A stretch of 47,400 nt of DNA from JAGBWK01 sp964462445 (GTDB lineage Bacteria; Bacteroidota; Bacteroidia; Bacteroidales; Muribaculaceae), in NCBI GenBank assembly GCA_964462445.1, contig CAYWXG010000015.1, positions 1 through 47,400 of the forward strand. Reading direction: 5' to 3'. A program made the position numbers and the translations under genes. The first letter of the stretch is position 1, and every line of letters begins with the position of its first letter. The notes below the pieces were generated by a model. The model saw nothing but the letters and a program-made list of their open reading frames with translations, had not been told where the DNA came from and searched no databases. Positions 34,254 to 41,595 of the stretch are shown here, piece after piece.

Positions 34254-34829
34254 ATGGAAGGCAATCTAAAAGATTGGGACAGAATTATAATCGGAGTTGA
34301 CCCGGGCACAAATGTGATGGGTTATGCCCTACTTGGCATCAAAGGTAAACAACCAAAGGTGATAGCCATGGGGGTGATAGAACTAAATAAATTTGAGAGT
34401 CACTACATGCGCCTCAGAAGAATCTATGAGCGAATTTTAGGTCTTGTTGAGCAATATTTACCTGATGAGATGGCAATAGAGGCACCGTTTTTCGGCAAGA
34501 ATGTTCAATCAATGCTAAAGTTAGGGCGAGCTCAAGGTGTTGCAATGGCTGCTGCATTATCGCGAGAAGTACCAATTACAGAATATGAGCCGCGAAAAAT
34601 CAAGATGGCAATAACAGGAAATGGTGCCGCATCGAAAGAACAGGTAAAAGAAATGCTACGTCGTATTCTAAATATACCGGAAGAAAACTTGTTACCACAG
34701 CTCGATGCAACCGATGCATTAGGGGCAGCACTATGTCATTTTTATGAATCAACAAAACCGGCAACAACACGTGGGGCATCATCGTGGAAATCATTTATAG
34801 CATCACACCCCGATAGAGTAAAGAAATAA
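34254..34829 (+). CDS. ruvC: Holliday junction resolvase RuvC
   Basis: RuvC is a dimeric nuclease that cuts Holliday junctions after branch migration by RuvAB. The 191-residue protein has the acidic residues in IIGVDPGTNVMGYALL (first Asp), MAIEAPFFGKNVQSMLKLG (Glu) and LDATDALGAALCH (paired Asp). The C-terminal tail is slightly extended (RGASSWKSFIASHPD). It is embedded in a five-gene cluster. ruvA and ruvB are not in this window. Confidence 0.97.
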   Translation: MEGNLKDWDRIIIGVDPGTNVMGYALLGIKGKQPKVIAMGVIELNKFESHYMRLRRIYERILGLVEQYLPDEMAIEAPFFGKNVQSMLKLGRAQGVAMAAALSREVPITEYEPRKIKMAITGNGAASKEQVKEMLRRILNIPEENLLPQLDATDALGAALCHFYESTKPATTRGASSWKSFIASHPDRVKK

Positions 34830-34855
34830 AGGAAATAACGAAAATATCGATAGGA

Positions 34856-35896
34856 ATGGCAAAAGTAGGTGATATCGTAAGATTTCTAAACAGTACCGGT
34901 GGAGGGCGTATAGTAAAGATAGAGAACGGCATTGCGCATGTTGAAGACCAAGACGGCTTTGAGGTGCCTGCCTTGCTTAAAGAATGTGTTGTAGTAGCAG
35001 ATGCTTCTACAGCGACAGCTTCTGCAACTAAATCTCAAACTAAAGAAAGAGTCAAAGCACCTGAACCAGAGTTGCCTAAAATAGAGACCGACCATGGGGA
35101 GAAAATCAATGTGGTAATGGCTTTTGAGGCTTCAAATTTGAAATCGTTATCAAACTCAGAATTTGACGCCGTTTTGGTCAATGATTCCAACTATTTTTTG
35201 AGTTTCAGTTTTGCGACTCGCGCGGAAGAGGATAATCAATGGAAATTGCGAAGATCAGGTACAATCGAGCCTAACATAGTTTTATCAATGTGCACAATAA
35301 AGGGCTCAGAACTTAACTGTATAGACCGCGCGCTATTGCAATTTATAGCATATAAAGATGATAAGACTTACGAAATGAAGTCGCCGGTGTCGGTGGAAAC
35401 AAAGGTTGACAATACAAAATTTTTTAAATTTCATTGCTATAAACACAATCCATACTTTGATGAACCCGTTATAGCAATTGACATAGTAAAAGATGATTGC
35501 ACTTCCACTCCCTTTGAGATAGATGCTAAAGAACTAAAAGAAGCGATGCGAGAAAAAAATCAATCGTCAAATCCTCCACGCAAAATTTCAAAATCTTCAC
35601 ATATCTCTAAGAACGACATCATAGAGATGGACCTTCATATTAATGAGCTCCTCGATAATACCAAAGGAATGAGTACGGCAGATATTCTAAATTATCAAAT
35701 CGATGAGTTTCGCAAAGTGATGGATGCGAATCTTCACCGCCACGGACAAAGAATAGTGTTTATTCATGGGAAAGGGGACGGGGTTCTGCGCAATGCATTG
35801 CTTAAAGAGTTAAGCCATAGATATAAGGGGCACGATGTAAGCGATGCGTCATTTAGAGAATATGGCTTCGGAGCGACACAAGTAGTGATTCACTAA
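34856..35896 (+). CDS. DUF2027 and Smr domain protein
   Basis: The 346-residue protein starts with a DUF2027-type N-terminus (MAKVGDIVRFLNSTGGGRI) that is SH3-like and typical of Bacteroidetes. A central beta-rich region follows. A C-terminal Smr domain (about 260-346) is shown by EMDLHINELLD, VFIHGKGDGVLRNALLKEL and ASFREYGFGATQVVI. Smr domains in MutS2 are nucleases acting on branched or structured nucleic acid. Proximity to ruvC makes a DNA-related role attractive. The gene follows ruvC by 26 bases. Confidence 0.87.
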   Translation: MAKVGDIVRFLNSTGGGRIVKIENGIAHVEDQDGFEVPALLKECVVVADASTATASATKSQTKERVKAPEPELPKIETDHGEKINVVMAFEASNLKSLSNSEFDAVLVNDSNYFLSFSFATRAEEDNQWKLRRSGTIEPNIVLSMCTIKGSELNCIDRALLQFIAYKDDKTYEMKSPVSVETKVDNTKFFKFHCYKHNPYFDEPVIAIDIVKDDCTSTPFEIDAKELKEAMREKNQSSNPPRKISKSSHISKNDIIEMDLHINELLDNTKGMSTADILNYQIDEFRKVMDANLHRHGQRIVFIHGKGDGVLRNALLKELSHRYKGHDVSDASFREYGFGATQVVIH

Positions 35897-35933
35897 GTGA
35901 TTGGGGCATAGAATTTAACTAATAGATTAGATA

Positions 35934-36710
35934 ATGATTATATATTTTACAGGGACAGGAAATAGCCGCGATGTAGCGACACGAATATCTTTAATGCTCA
36001 ATGATGATGATATCGTTGAGCTATATAATGAAACAATGCGTAGCGGCGTTATCTCGGCTAAGCGCTCATGCGAGAAAGTGGTTTGGGTGTTCCCTGTATA
36101 TAGTTGGGGAGTACCACCTGTCGTTGCAAAATTTATAAAACGAGCCAAGATTTCAGGAATAGAAGGTGCAGAACATCACATGGTAGCAACATGTGGCGAC
36201 GATGCCGGATTGATAGCAAAGCAATGGCGAAAGTTGATTAGAAATAAAGGATGGAATTCGGCATCAGTATCGACCATAGTAATGCCTAACACCTATACCT
36301 TAATGAAAGGTTTTGATGTCGATTCAGAGTCATTGGCAGAACAAAAACTTGAAGCATCAAAAGAACGAGTTGCAGTCATAGCAGCACGAATTAAGAATGG
36401 TGCAACAAATGATGATGTGATCAAAGGGCGTTATGCTTGGATTAAAAGCAGAATAGTTTATCCGTGGTTTATTAAATTTGCAATGAGCCCCAAGCCATTT
36501 CACGCAATAGATAGTTGTAGCGGTTGCGGATTGTGCGCACGTCAATGCCCTCTTGGCAATATAAATATGGATAAAGAAAGCAAACGACCATGTTGGGGCA
36601 AGGAGTGTGCATTGTGTTTAAGATGTTATCATATATGCCCAATTGGCGCTGTTCAGTATGGTAAAGCAACGAAAGGGAAAGGAAGATATCTAAACAGAAA
36701 CAGGAGCTAA
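35934..36710 (+). CDS. EFR1-type flavodoxin - 4Fe-4S ferredoxin fusion
   Basis: EFR1-family proteins join a flavodoxin-like FMN domain to two 4Fe-4S clusters and move electrons. The N-terminus is MIIYFTGTGNSRDVATRI, the FMN phosphate loop TGTGNS. The C-terminus carries two clusters, CSGCGLCARQCPLGN and CALCLRCYHICPIGA (about residues 192-241). The physiological partner is unknown. It is 37 bases after the Smr gene and may be the last member of the queA cluster. It is followed by a separate ferredoxin with its own promoter. Confidence 0.88.
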   Translation: MIIYFTGTGNSRDVATRISLMLNDDDIVELYNETMRSGVISAKRSCEKVVWVFPVYSWGVPPVVAKFIKRAKISGIEGAEHHMVATCGDDAGLIAKQWRKLIRNKGWNSASVSTIVMPNTYTLMKGFDVDSESLAEQKLEASKERVAVIAARIKNGATNDDVIKGRYAWIKSRIVYPWFIKFAMSPKPFHAIDSCSGCGLCARQCPLGNINMDKESKRPCWGKECALCLRCYHICPIGAVQYGKATKGKGRYLNRNRS

Positions 36711-36775
36711 CACGCTGAAAACGGGTATTTTCACGAAATAGCGAGATAAAAATTAAAAAATTATTAAAAAATTAC

Positions 36776-36807
36776 TTTGATAATTCAAAATAAAAAGTTT
36801 AAATTTG
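36776..36807 (+). promoter_or_regulatory. Ferredoxin gene promoter
   Basis: TTTG (36776-36779), 20 bp, TAAATTTG (36800-36807): full consensus. Transcription would begin about 50 bases before the ATG at 36866. Confidence 0.85.
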
Positions 36808-36865
36808 TAATGTCAAATACGACAAACAATAGACTTATAGTATAAATTATCTAACAACAACAATT

Positions 36866-37033
36866 ATGGCACACGTAATTACAGACAGCTGTGTAGCATG
36901 CGGCACATGTTTGCCCGTTTGCCCCGTAGAAGCAATCTCAGAAGGCGACATCTACAAAATCGATCCCGACACTTGCATCGATTGTGGTTCTTGCGCAGAA
37001 GTATGTCCCTCAGGAGCAATCATTGCGGGCTAA
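36866..37033 (+). CDS. Small 2[4Fe-4S] ferredoxin
   Basis: A 55-residue protein in one piece: MAHVITDSCVACGTCLPVCP opens the first cluster motif (CxxCxxCxxxCP), and a second cluster motif CIDCGSCAEVCPSGA closes it. This is the clostridial-type 8-Fe ferredoxin, a soluble low-potential electron carrier, probably for anaerobic enzymes. It has its own strong promoter and its own terminator (37059-37098), so it is monocistronic. It is separate from the EFR1 gene upstream. Confidence 0.95.
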   Translation: MAHVITDSCVACGTCLPVCPVEAISEGDIYKIDPDTCIDCGSCAEVCPSGAIIAG

Positions 37034-37058
37034 TCAATTGCTAACACGTTAATCAAAT

Positions 37059-37098
37059 AAAATCGGAGTTGCCAAAACAGGCGACTCCGATTTTATTT
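37059..37098 (+). terminator. Ferredoxin gene terminator
   Basis: AAAATCGGAGTTGCC (37059-37073) pairs with GGCGACTCCGATTTT (37080-37094) with one mismatch, then TATTT. It lies 26 bases after the ferredoxin stop. Confidence 0.88.
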
Positions 37099-37162
37099 AT
37101 ATGGAGAAAGCATAAAATGGCTCAGTAGCAAAAAGGTATTGGAATCGTGCTTTGCACGATGT

Positions 37163-37298
37163 GAGGGGCAGAAGCCCCTCGGTCCATTGGACTGGTACAG
37201 TGAAACGTTATTGGCTAAGTAATGGAGCGAAGGCTTTCCAGCCTTCGGGTAGTAGATAAGGATGGTTGTGAGGAGACTATGAGGGGCGGAAGCCCCTC
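37163..37298. repeat. Extragenic palindromic modules (REP-like), group B
   Basis: Three modules: GAGGGGC/GCCCCTC (37163-37180) followed by GGTCCATTGG; GAAGGCT/AGCCTTC (37229-37246) preceded by ATGGAGC; GAGGGGC/GCCCCTC (37281-37298) followed by AGCCCATTGGG. All have 4-base loops with a CCATT-type tail and share design with the modules at 26927-27061. Confidence 0.65.
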
Positions 37299-37379
37299 AG
37301 CCCATTGGGTGAGCCTCATTCCATGGACCGGGGTTTTTCCCTTTCCGGAGGTTTCGCAGCGCTCAACCACGCGGTTATT

Positions 37380-37455
37380 GACTCGGTCAAGCCTCGTCGA
37401 GCTAAAGGTTGACTCGGTCAAGCCTCGTCGAGCTAAAGCCTCGTCGAGCTAAAGG
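37380..37455. repeat. 31-bp tandem repeat, two and a half copies
   Basis: The 31-bp unit beginning GACTCGGTCAAGCCTCG occurs at 37380-37410. A second copy at 37411-37438 lacks the last 3 bases. A third partial copy (CCTCGTCGAGCTAAAGG) runs 37439-37455. Copies are identical where they overlap. Function unknown; it lies inside the putative inverted-repeat element. Confidence 0.85.
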
Positions 37456-37522
37456 CTCATTTTGCTACTCTTTCACGTGATTTGCACGATTCTCACTCCT
37501 TTTTGCTACTAAGCTCATAAAA

Positions 37523-37559
37523 TAATAAGCGCCCAATTCGTATATAGTAGGGCGCTTAT
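37523..37559 (-). terminator. Terminator of the outer-membrane protein gene
   Basis: On the minus strand, ATAAGCGCCC and GGGCGCTTAT form a 10-bp stem, with TTATTATTTT after it. It starts 21 bases past the stop at 37580. Confidence 0.85.
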
Positions 37560-37579
37560 CAATATTTTGTTGGTTATAC

Positions 37580-38131
37580 TTAGAATGTATAGTAGAAACC
37601 GAATGAGAGGTTGTAGCTTGAGAAGTCAAATCCCCAACCTTCGTAATGGCTGTCGAGGAGGTCTTTAGCTGCATCGTTAGAGCCACGGAATCCAAGGAAA
37701 CCAACGTGAGCAACAAGACTACAATGTTTATTTAATGATAAAGCTACACCCGGTTTGAAACCAAGGCCATAGGTTACCGCAGTGTCGCTATCACCATAGC
37801 CATCATAGGAAGTTTTACCGAAACCGAGGTCAACGCCACCATCAACGAATAATGACACCATGCCTGATTTAAAGAAATTGTAACGTGCATAAGGACGGAA
37901 GTCAACAATATTACCATCAACATTTGTGCGATGAACATGAGTCCAACCGATTACAGTACCTGCCGACCAAGTGTCGTTGATAGAGCAACCGAATTCAGGG
38001 GCAAATGAGATCGTAGTAACTTTGTCGTCGTTGTTGCGCCAAGCGCCAACAGAACCACCGACATACCAATCTTGAGCAGCAGCAGACAATGTCATCACCG
38101 ACATTACTGCCATTAAAATAATCTTTTTCAT
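37580..38131 (-). CDS. Outer-membrane beta-barrel protein
   Basis: The 183-residue precursor has a signal peptide MKKIILMAVMSVMTLSAAAQ and then alternating polar and hydrophobic strands (DWYVGGSVGAWRNNDD, FAPEFGCSINDTWSAGTVIG, VSLFVDGGVDLGFGK) ending with the aromatic terminal residue typical of barrels (YNLSFGFYYTF). Eight strands are likely, an OmpW/OmpX-like small barrel. A start 28 codons upstream was rejected because the residues before MKKIIL are not signal-like. Role unknown. Confidence 0.85.
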   Translation of the reverse strand: MKKIILMAVMSVMTLSAAAQDWYVGGSVGAWRNNDDKVTTISFAPEFGCSINDTWSAGTVIGWTHVHRTNVDGNIVDFRPYARYNFFKSGMVSLFVDGGVDLGFGKTSYDGYGDSDTAVTYGLGFKPGVALSLNKHCSLVAHVGFLGFRGSNDAAKDLLDSHYEGWGFDFSSYNLSFGFYYTF

Positions 38132-38365
38132 ACCTAAAAAAATTTTAAATATAATAATTAGAGTTATTTGAAAACCGGGTGCAAAATTATATAAATTTTT
38201 CATATAAAACCACACATTGAGATTAAAAGTTCACAACAATGTAAGAATTGTACGAGTAAAGTGGGTTTTAAATTAATTAAAAGGTATTATTAATCGACGA
38301 TATTAAAAGGATATATGACACAACTTTAACTAAGAAAAAGTCGACATTCAATGAAACTATATTTA

Positions 38366-38423
38366 TTTTTTGCTACTTAACTCAAAATAACTATATTTGT
38401 AATAATCATCTAGTAGCAGAAAA
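38366..38423. repeat. Inverted repeat spanning the LRR-gene promoter
   Basis: TTTTTTGCTACT (38366-38377) pairs with AGTAGCAGAAAA (38412-38423), with one bulge or mismatch. The left arm contains the -33 TTTG and the right arm falls in the early transcript. The left arm also resembles the right end of the 37119-37515 element (TTTTTGCTACT plus a similar CTCA...AAATAA flank). Confidence 0.55.
38369..38399 (+). promoter_or_regulatory. Promoter of the BspA-like gene
   Basis: TTTG (38369-38372), 19 bp and TATATTTG (38392-38399) give a full consensus. The leader would be about 100 bases. Confidence 0.8.
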
Positions 38424-38508
38424 TCGGGACTTACTACATGCGAAACATAATATATTATTTATTACATATCATATATTTACATAATAAATTATTTTATATT
38501 AATATACC

Positions 38509-40125
38509 ATGAAGACAATTTTACAAATCACGCTACTTCTTGTGGCGATATTGCTATCCTCGAGTCCTATCTATGCTTACGATTTTGAAGTTAGTGGTAT
38601 TTTTTACAATATCAAATCATCAACTGACAAAACTGTCGAAGTAACCTACCAAGGAGATAAATATGATTCATATTCCGACGAATACTCCGGCAGTGTTACC
38701 ATCCCCGAAACTGTAACATATTCCGGTAAAACTTATTCCGTTACTTCGATTGGCATATCTGCGTTCAGACGTTGTAGCGGCTTGACCGAGGTAACCATCC
38801 CTAATTCCGTCACTGAGATTGGCTCTTATGCTTTTTTCAGTTGTAGCGGTTTGACATCGGTTACCATCCCCAATTCCGTCACTGAGATTGGCTACTCTGC
38901 GTTCGAGGGATGTATCAGTTTGACGTCGATTACCATACCCAATTCCGTCACTTCGATTGGGGAAGATGCGTTCGGGGGTTGTAGCCGTTTGACCGAGGTA
39001 AATATAACAGACCTATTGGCATGGTGCAAAATTGATTTTGAAGGCGATGATTCAAATCCATTAAATTATGCTCACCATCTAAAACTAAATGGCTCTGAAA
39101 TAACTGAACTCGTAATCCCGGATGGAATTACAGAAATAAAAGAATATGCATTCTATAATTGTAGCGATTTGACCGAGGTTACCATCCCCAATTCCGTCAC
39201 TAAGATTGGCGGCTCTGCATTTGATGGTTGTAGCGGTTTGACATCGATTACTATACCCAATTCTGTTACTTCGATTGGCAACGGCGCGTTCCATAGTTGT
39301 ACCGGTTTGACATCGGTTACCATTCCTATTTCCGTCACTAAGATTGGCAGGGTGGCGTTCTCCGGTTGCAGTGCAATTAAAAGTATCATAGTAAAAAGAG
39401 GTAATAGGAAATATGATAGTCGCGAAAACTGCAACGCAATAATTGATACTGAGACTAACACTCTTATTGCCGGGTGTCAAAATACAGTGATTCCTGGAAG
39501 TGTTACTTCGATTGGAGACGGTGCGTTCAATAATTGTTACGGTTTGAAGTCAGTTACCATCCCCAATTCCGTCACCAAGATTGGCAAATCTGCGTTTTCC
39601 AAATGCTCAGGCTTGAAGTCGGTTACCATCCCTAATTCCGTCACTGAGATTGGCTCTTTTGCTTTTAGCAGTTGTAGCGGTTTGACATCGGTTACCATCC
39701 CTAATTCCGTCACTGAGATTGACTCTTATGCTTTTAGCAGTTGTAGCGGTTTAACATCAGTTACCATCCCCAATTCCGTCACTTCGATTGGCTACTCTGC
39801 GTTCGAGGGATGTATCAGTTTGACATCGGTTACTATTCCCAATTCCGTCACTTCGATTGGCAACAAAGCATTTGATGGTTGTAGCGGTTTGACATCGGTT
39901 ACTATCCCCAATTCCGTCACTTCTATTGGCAATTACGCGTTTCACAATTGTCGCGGTTTGACGTCTGTAACTATTGGGAATTCCGTCACTAAGATTGGCT
40001 ACGACGCGTTCCATAGATGTAAGAATCTTAATCAAGTAATTAATCTTTCGAAACTTTCACTATCAAAAGGCTCTACAGATCATGGTTATGTTGCATATTA
40101 TGCCACAATTGTTATTAATAAATAA
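38509..40125 (+). CDS. BspA-like leucine-rich repeat protein, C-terminally truncated
   Basis: The 538-residue secreted protein has a signal peptide (MKTILQITLLLVAILLSSS) and about 15 repeats of the 23-residue LRR_5 type, consensus GLTSVTIPNSVTEIGSYAF. BspA-like proteins mediate adhesion to host or matrix molecules. Two longer inserts interrupt the repeats (about residues 165-200 and 290-320). The repeats are nearly identical at DNA level (69-bp period), which encourages recombination. The reading frame ends after VAYYATIVINK, without a sorting domain. A decayed sorting tail follows at 40145-40342, so this copy is probably a recent truncation. Confidence 0.88.
   Translation: MKTILQITLLLVAILLSSSPIYAYDFEVSGIFYNIKSSTDKTVEVTYQGDKYDSYSDEYSGSVTIPETVTYSGKTYSVTSIGISAFRRCSGLTEVTIPNSVTEIGSYAFFSCSGLTSVTIPNSVTEIGYSAFEGCISLTSITIPNSVTSIGEDAFGGCSRLTEVNITDLLAWCKIDFEGDDSNPLNYAHHLKLNGSEITELVIPDGITEIKEYAFYNCSDLTEVTIPNSVTKIGGSAFDGCSGLTSITIPNSVTSIGNGAFHSCTGLTSVTIPISVTKIGRVAFSGCSAIKSIIVKRGNRKYDSRENCNAIIDTETNTLIAGCQNTVIPGSVTSIGDGAFNNCYGLKSVTIPNSVTKIGKSAFSKCSGLKSVTIPNSVTEIGSFAFSSCSGLTSVTIPNSVTEIDSYAFSSCSGLTSVTIPNSVTSIGYSAFEGCISLTSVTIPNSVTSIGNKAFDGCSGLTSVTIPNSVTSIGNYAFHNCRGLTSVTIGNSVTKIGYDAFHRCKNLNQVINLSKLSLSKGSTDHGYVAYYATIVINK
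38770..40020 (+). repeat. 69-bp coding repeats of the LRR gene
   Basis: Approximately 15 copies of a 69-bp unit, each with near-constant ACCATCCCCAATTCCGTCAC. Adjacent copies around 39600-39960 are the most alike, a sign of recent unequal exchange or gene conversion. Confidence 0.85.
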
Positions 40126-40144
40126 ATGACGAGATTTTATTTAG

Positions 40145-40342
40145 AGTATATCGGGTTGTGACTTGATAGACAAATTGACACTATACGTGATTGTAGATGA
40201 GGAAGATTATTCAAACGCTCCGATTGAAATCTTTAATCTCTCAGGCTTGAAAGTCGGCGACTCTACGGAAAACTTGGCGCCGGGCGTTTACATCAAGCGA
40301 CAAGGAGGGAAATTAGAAAAATCGCTATTCAATAAATATTGA
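40145..40342 (+). pseudogene. Detached C-terminal sorting tail of the LRR protein
   Basis: In a frame different from the LRR gene, the sequence reads through to NAPIEIFNLSGLKVGDSTEN and LAPGVYIKRQGGKLEKS, ending at TGA 40340-40342. This resembles the type IX (Por) secretion C-terminal domain or a related conserved tail. Stops at 40127 and 40142 in the same frame, plus the frame change, separate it from the LRR gene. It shows that the LRR gene once encoded a longer exported protein. Confidence 0.75.
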
Positions 40343-40370
40343 TATACAATTTATGTTGACAATTAGAATT

Positions 40371-40406
40371 AACCGCAGATTGGGGGCTCCCCTCTCTGCG
40401 GTTTTT
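40371..40406 (+). terminator. Terminator after the LRR region
   Basis: AACCGCAGA (40371-40379) pairs with TCTGCGGTT (40394-40402), followed by TTTGATTTT. Confidence 0.85.
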
Positions 40407-40447
40407 GATTTTAGGAGGAAATGATTAGGCGCATTGGGAAATATTTG

Positions 40448-40455
40448 TAAATTTG
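40448..40455 (+). promoter_or_regulatory. -7 element upstream of the glycosyltransferase gene
   Basis: TAAATTTG matches TAnnTTTG about 110 bases before the ATG at 40565. No well-spaced -33 was found, so confidence is low. The leader contains several repeats of TTATAAATC/GTATAAG-type sequence (40470-40550). Confidence 0.35.
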
Positions 40456-40564
40456 TGATTGAAATGGATAAGACGGATAAATCTTATAAATCGTATAAGC
40501 TATCTTTTTACAAAAGTCATAAATTTTATAAGTTTTATAAATCTAAAAGTAAAAAATAGACACT

Positions 40565-41338
40565 ATGGACCTTGAAAGCTCTCATGCCCCATTGTTTTCG
40601 ATAATAACTGTAACGTATAATGCAGCATCAACGTTGCCTCGCACATTGGCTTCGGTGAAATCTCAAACATGCCGATTGTTTGAGTATCTAATAATAGATG
40701 GAGCTTCGAGCGATGGGACTCTTGAATTGGCTAAGGGTGCAGATATCTCAGAGATGAAAATCCAATCGGGCAAAGATAGGGGGATATATGATGCGATGAA
40801 TAAGGGGTTGAACATAGCAAAGGGGGAATATGTGATATTCCTAAATGCCGGAGATGCATTTCATGCACCGACAACACTGCAATTAATCGCTGATGCGATT
40901 ATGGAAGATGATTTTCCGGGGATTGTCTATGGTCAAACCGATATTGTGGATAACGAAGGGAACAGATTGGGAGAACGACATCTCAAAGCGCCATGTGATT
41001 TAACACTTAAAAGTTTTCGTGATGGGATGTTGGTGTGCCACCAAGCGTTTGTAGCTTTGCGAAAGGTTACCGGTCCATATAATTTGAAATACCGCTATTC
41101 GGCAGATTATGATTGGTGTATTCGATGCTTGCAACATTCCCGACGCAACAAATATATCGATGCAGTGCTTATAGATTATTTGAATGAAGGGACAACAACA
41201 CGCAATCATCGACGTTCATTGCGTGAACGATTTAAGATAATGTGTCACTATTATGGCACATGGTCTACAATCATGAAGCATCTATCATTTATCCCGCGCT
41301 ATATTAAACGAAGGAAATCCGGGATAAATAATCAATAA
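40565..41338 (+). CDS. Family 2 glycosyltransferase
   Basis: The 257-residue protein is a GT-A fold enzyme of the GT2 family, which transfers sugars from nucleotide sugars. The nucleotide-binding start is FSIITVTYNAASTLPRTLAS, the DXD-like region is in FLNAGDAFHAP and the loop SGKDRGIYDAMNKGLNIAKG is typical. A later segment, RYSADYDWCIRCLQ, holds the likely catalytic Asp. No membrane segment was seen. The substrate cannot be predicted. It stands alone, with no polysaccharide cluster visible. Confidence 0.92.
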   Translation: MDLESSHAPLFSIITVTYNAASTLPRTLASVKSQTCRLFEYLIIDGASSDGTLELAKGADISEMKIQSGKDRGIYDAMNKGLNIAKGEYVIFLNAGDAFHAPTTLQLIADAIMEDDFPGIVYGQTDIVDNEGNRLGERHLKAPCDLTLKSFRDGMLVCHQAFVALRKVTGPYNLKYRYSADYDWCIRCLQHSRRNKYIDAVLIDYLNEGTTTRNHRRSLRERFKIMCHYYGTWSTIMKHLSFIPRYIKRRKSGINNQ

Positions 41339-41521
41339 TTATTGCTATTTAATGATTAGAGTTCAATAGTATTTAATATTGACCTTTAACTAAATAGCAA
41401 AGAAAAAAGATGAGTAGAGACATATTTCCAATAAAAAAGTGACAAAAGCGACAAAAAGGTAATTGAAAGAAATTTGTAAAAAATTTATGCGCAGATACGC
41501 TAAAGTTTAAAGAAAAATGCT

Positions 41522-41529
41522 TAACTTTG
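41522..41529 (+). promoter_or_regulatory. -7 element upstream of carA
   Basis: TAACTTTG matches TAnnTTTG, about 66 bases before carA. The -33 box is not evident. Confidence 0.45.
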
Positions 41530-41595
41530 CATGGTTTTCACGATGGAAATCTTGTCAACCGCAACATAGTTTAATTTAACATCTAACGTATTTCT

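Larger units (their letters stand above)
37119..37515. mobile_element. Possible MITE-like inverted-repeat element (397 bp)
   Basis: The block begins GGCTCAGTAGCAAAAAGG (37119-37136) and ends CCTTTTTGCTACTAAGCT (37498-37515). The reverse complement of the right end matches the left at 16 of 18 positions. The direct repeat CATAAAAT occurs immediately outside both ends (37111-37118, 37516-37523), as a target duplication would. Inside are extragenic palindromes, a 31-bp tandem repeat and no protein-like frame. No transposase that would mobilise it is identified. TTTTGCTACT recurs internally (37470-37479), so the right boundary should be checked against other copies. Confidence 0.55.
38132..38508. 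other. Divergent gap between the barrel gene and the LRR gene
   Basis: This 377-bp AT-rich stretch contains the LRR-gene promoter (38369-38399) and an inverted repeat over it. No protein-like frame was seen and no RNA class was recognised. Confidence 0.5.

Noticed and set aside
37119..37515. CRISPR array from the tandem repeats
   Set aside because: The repeats abut without spacers and there are no cas genes.
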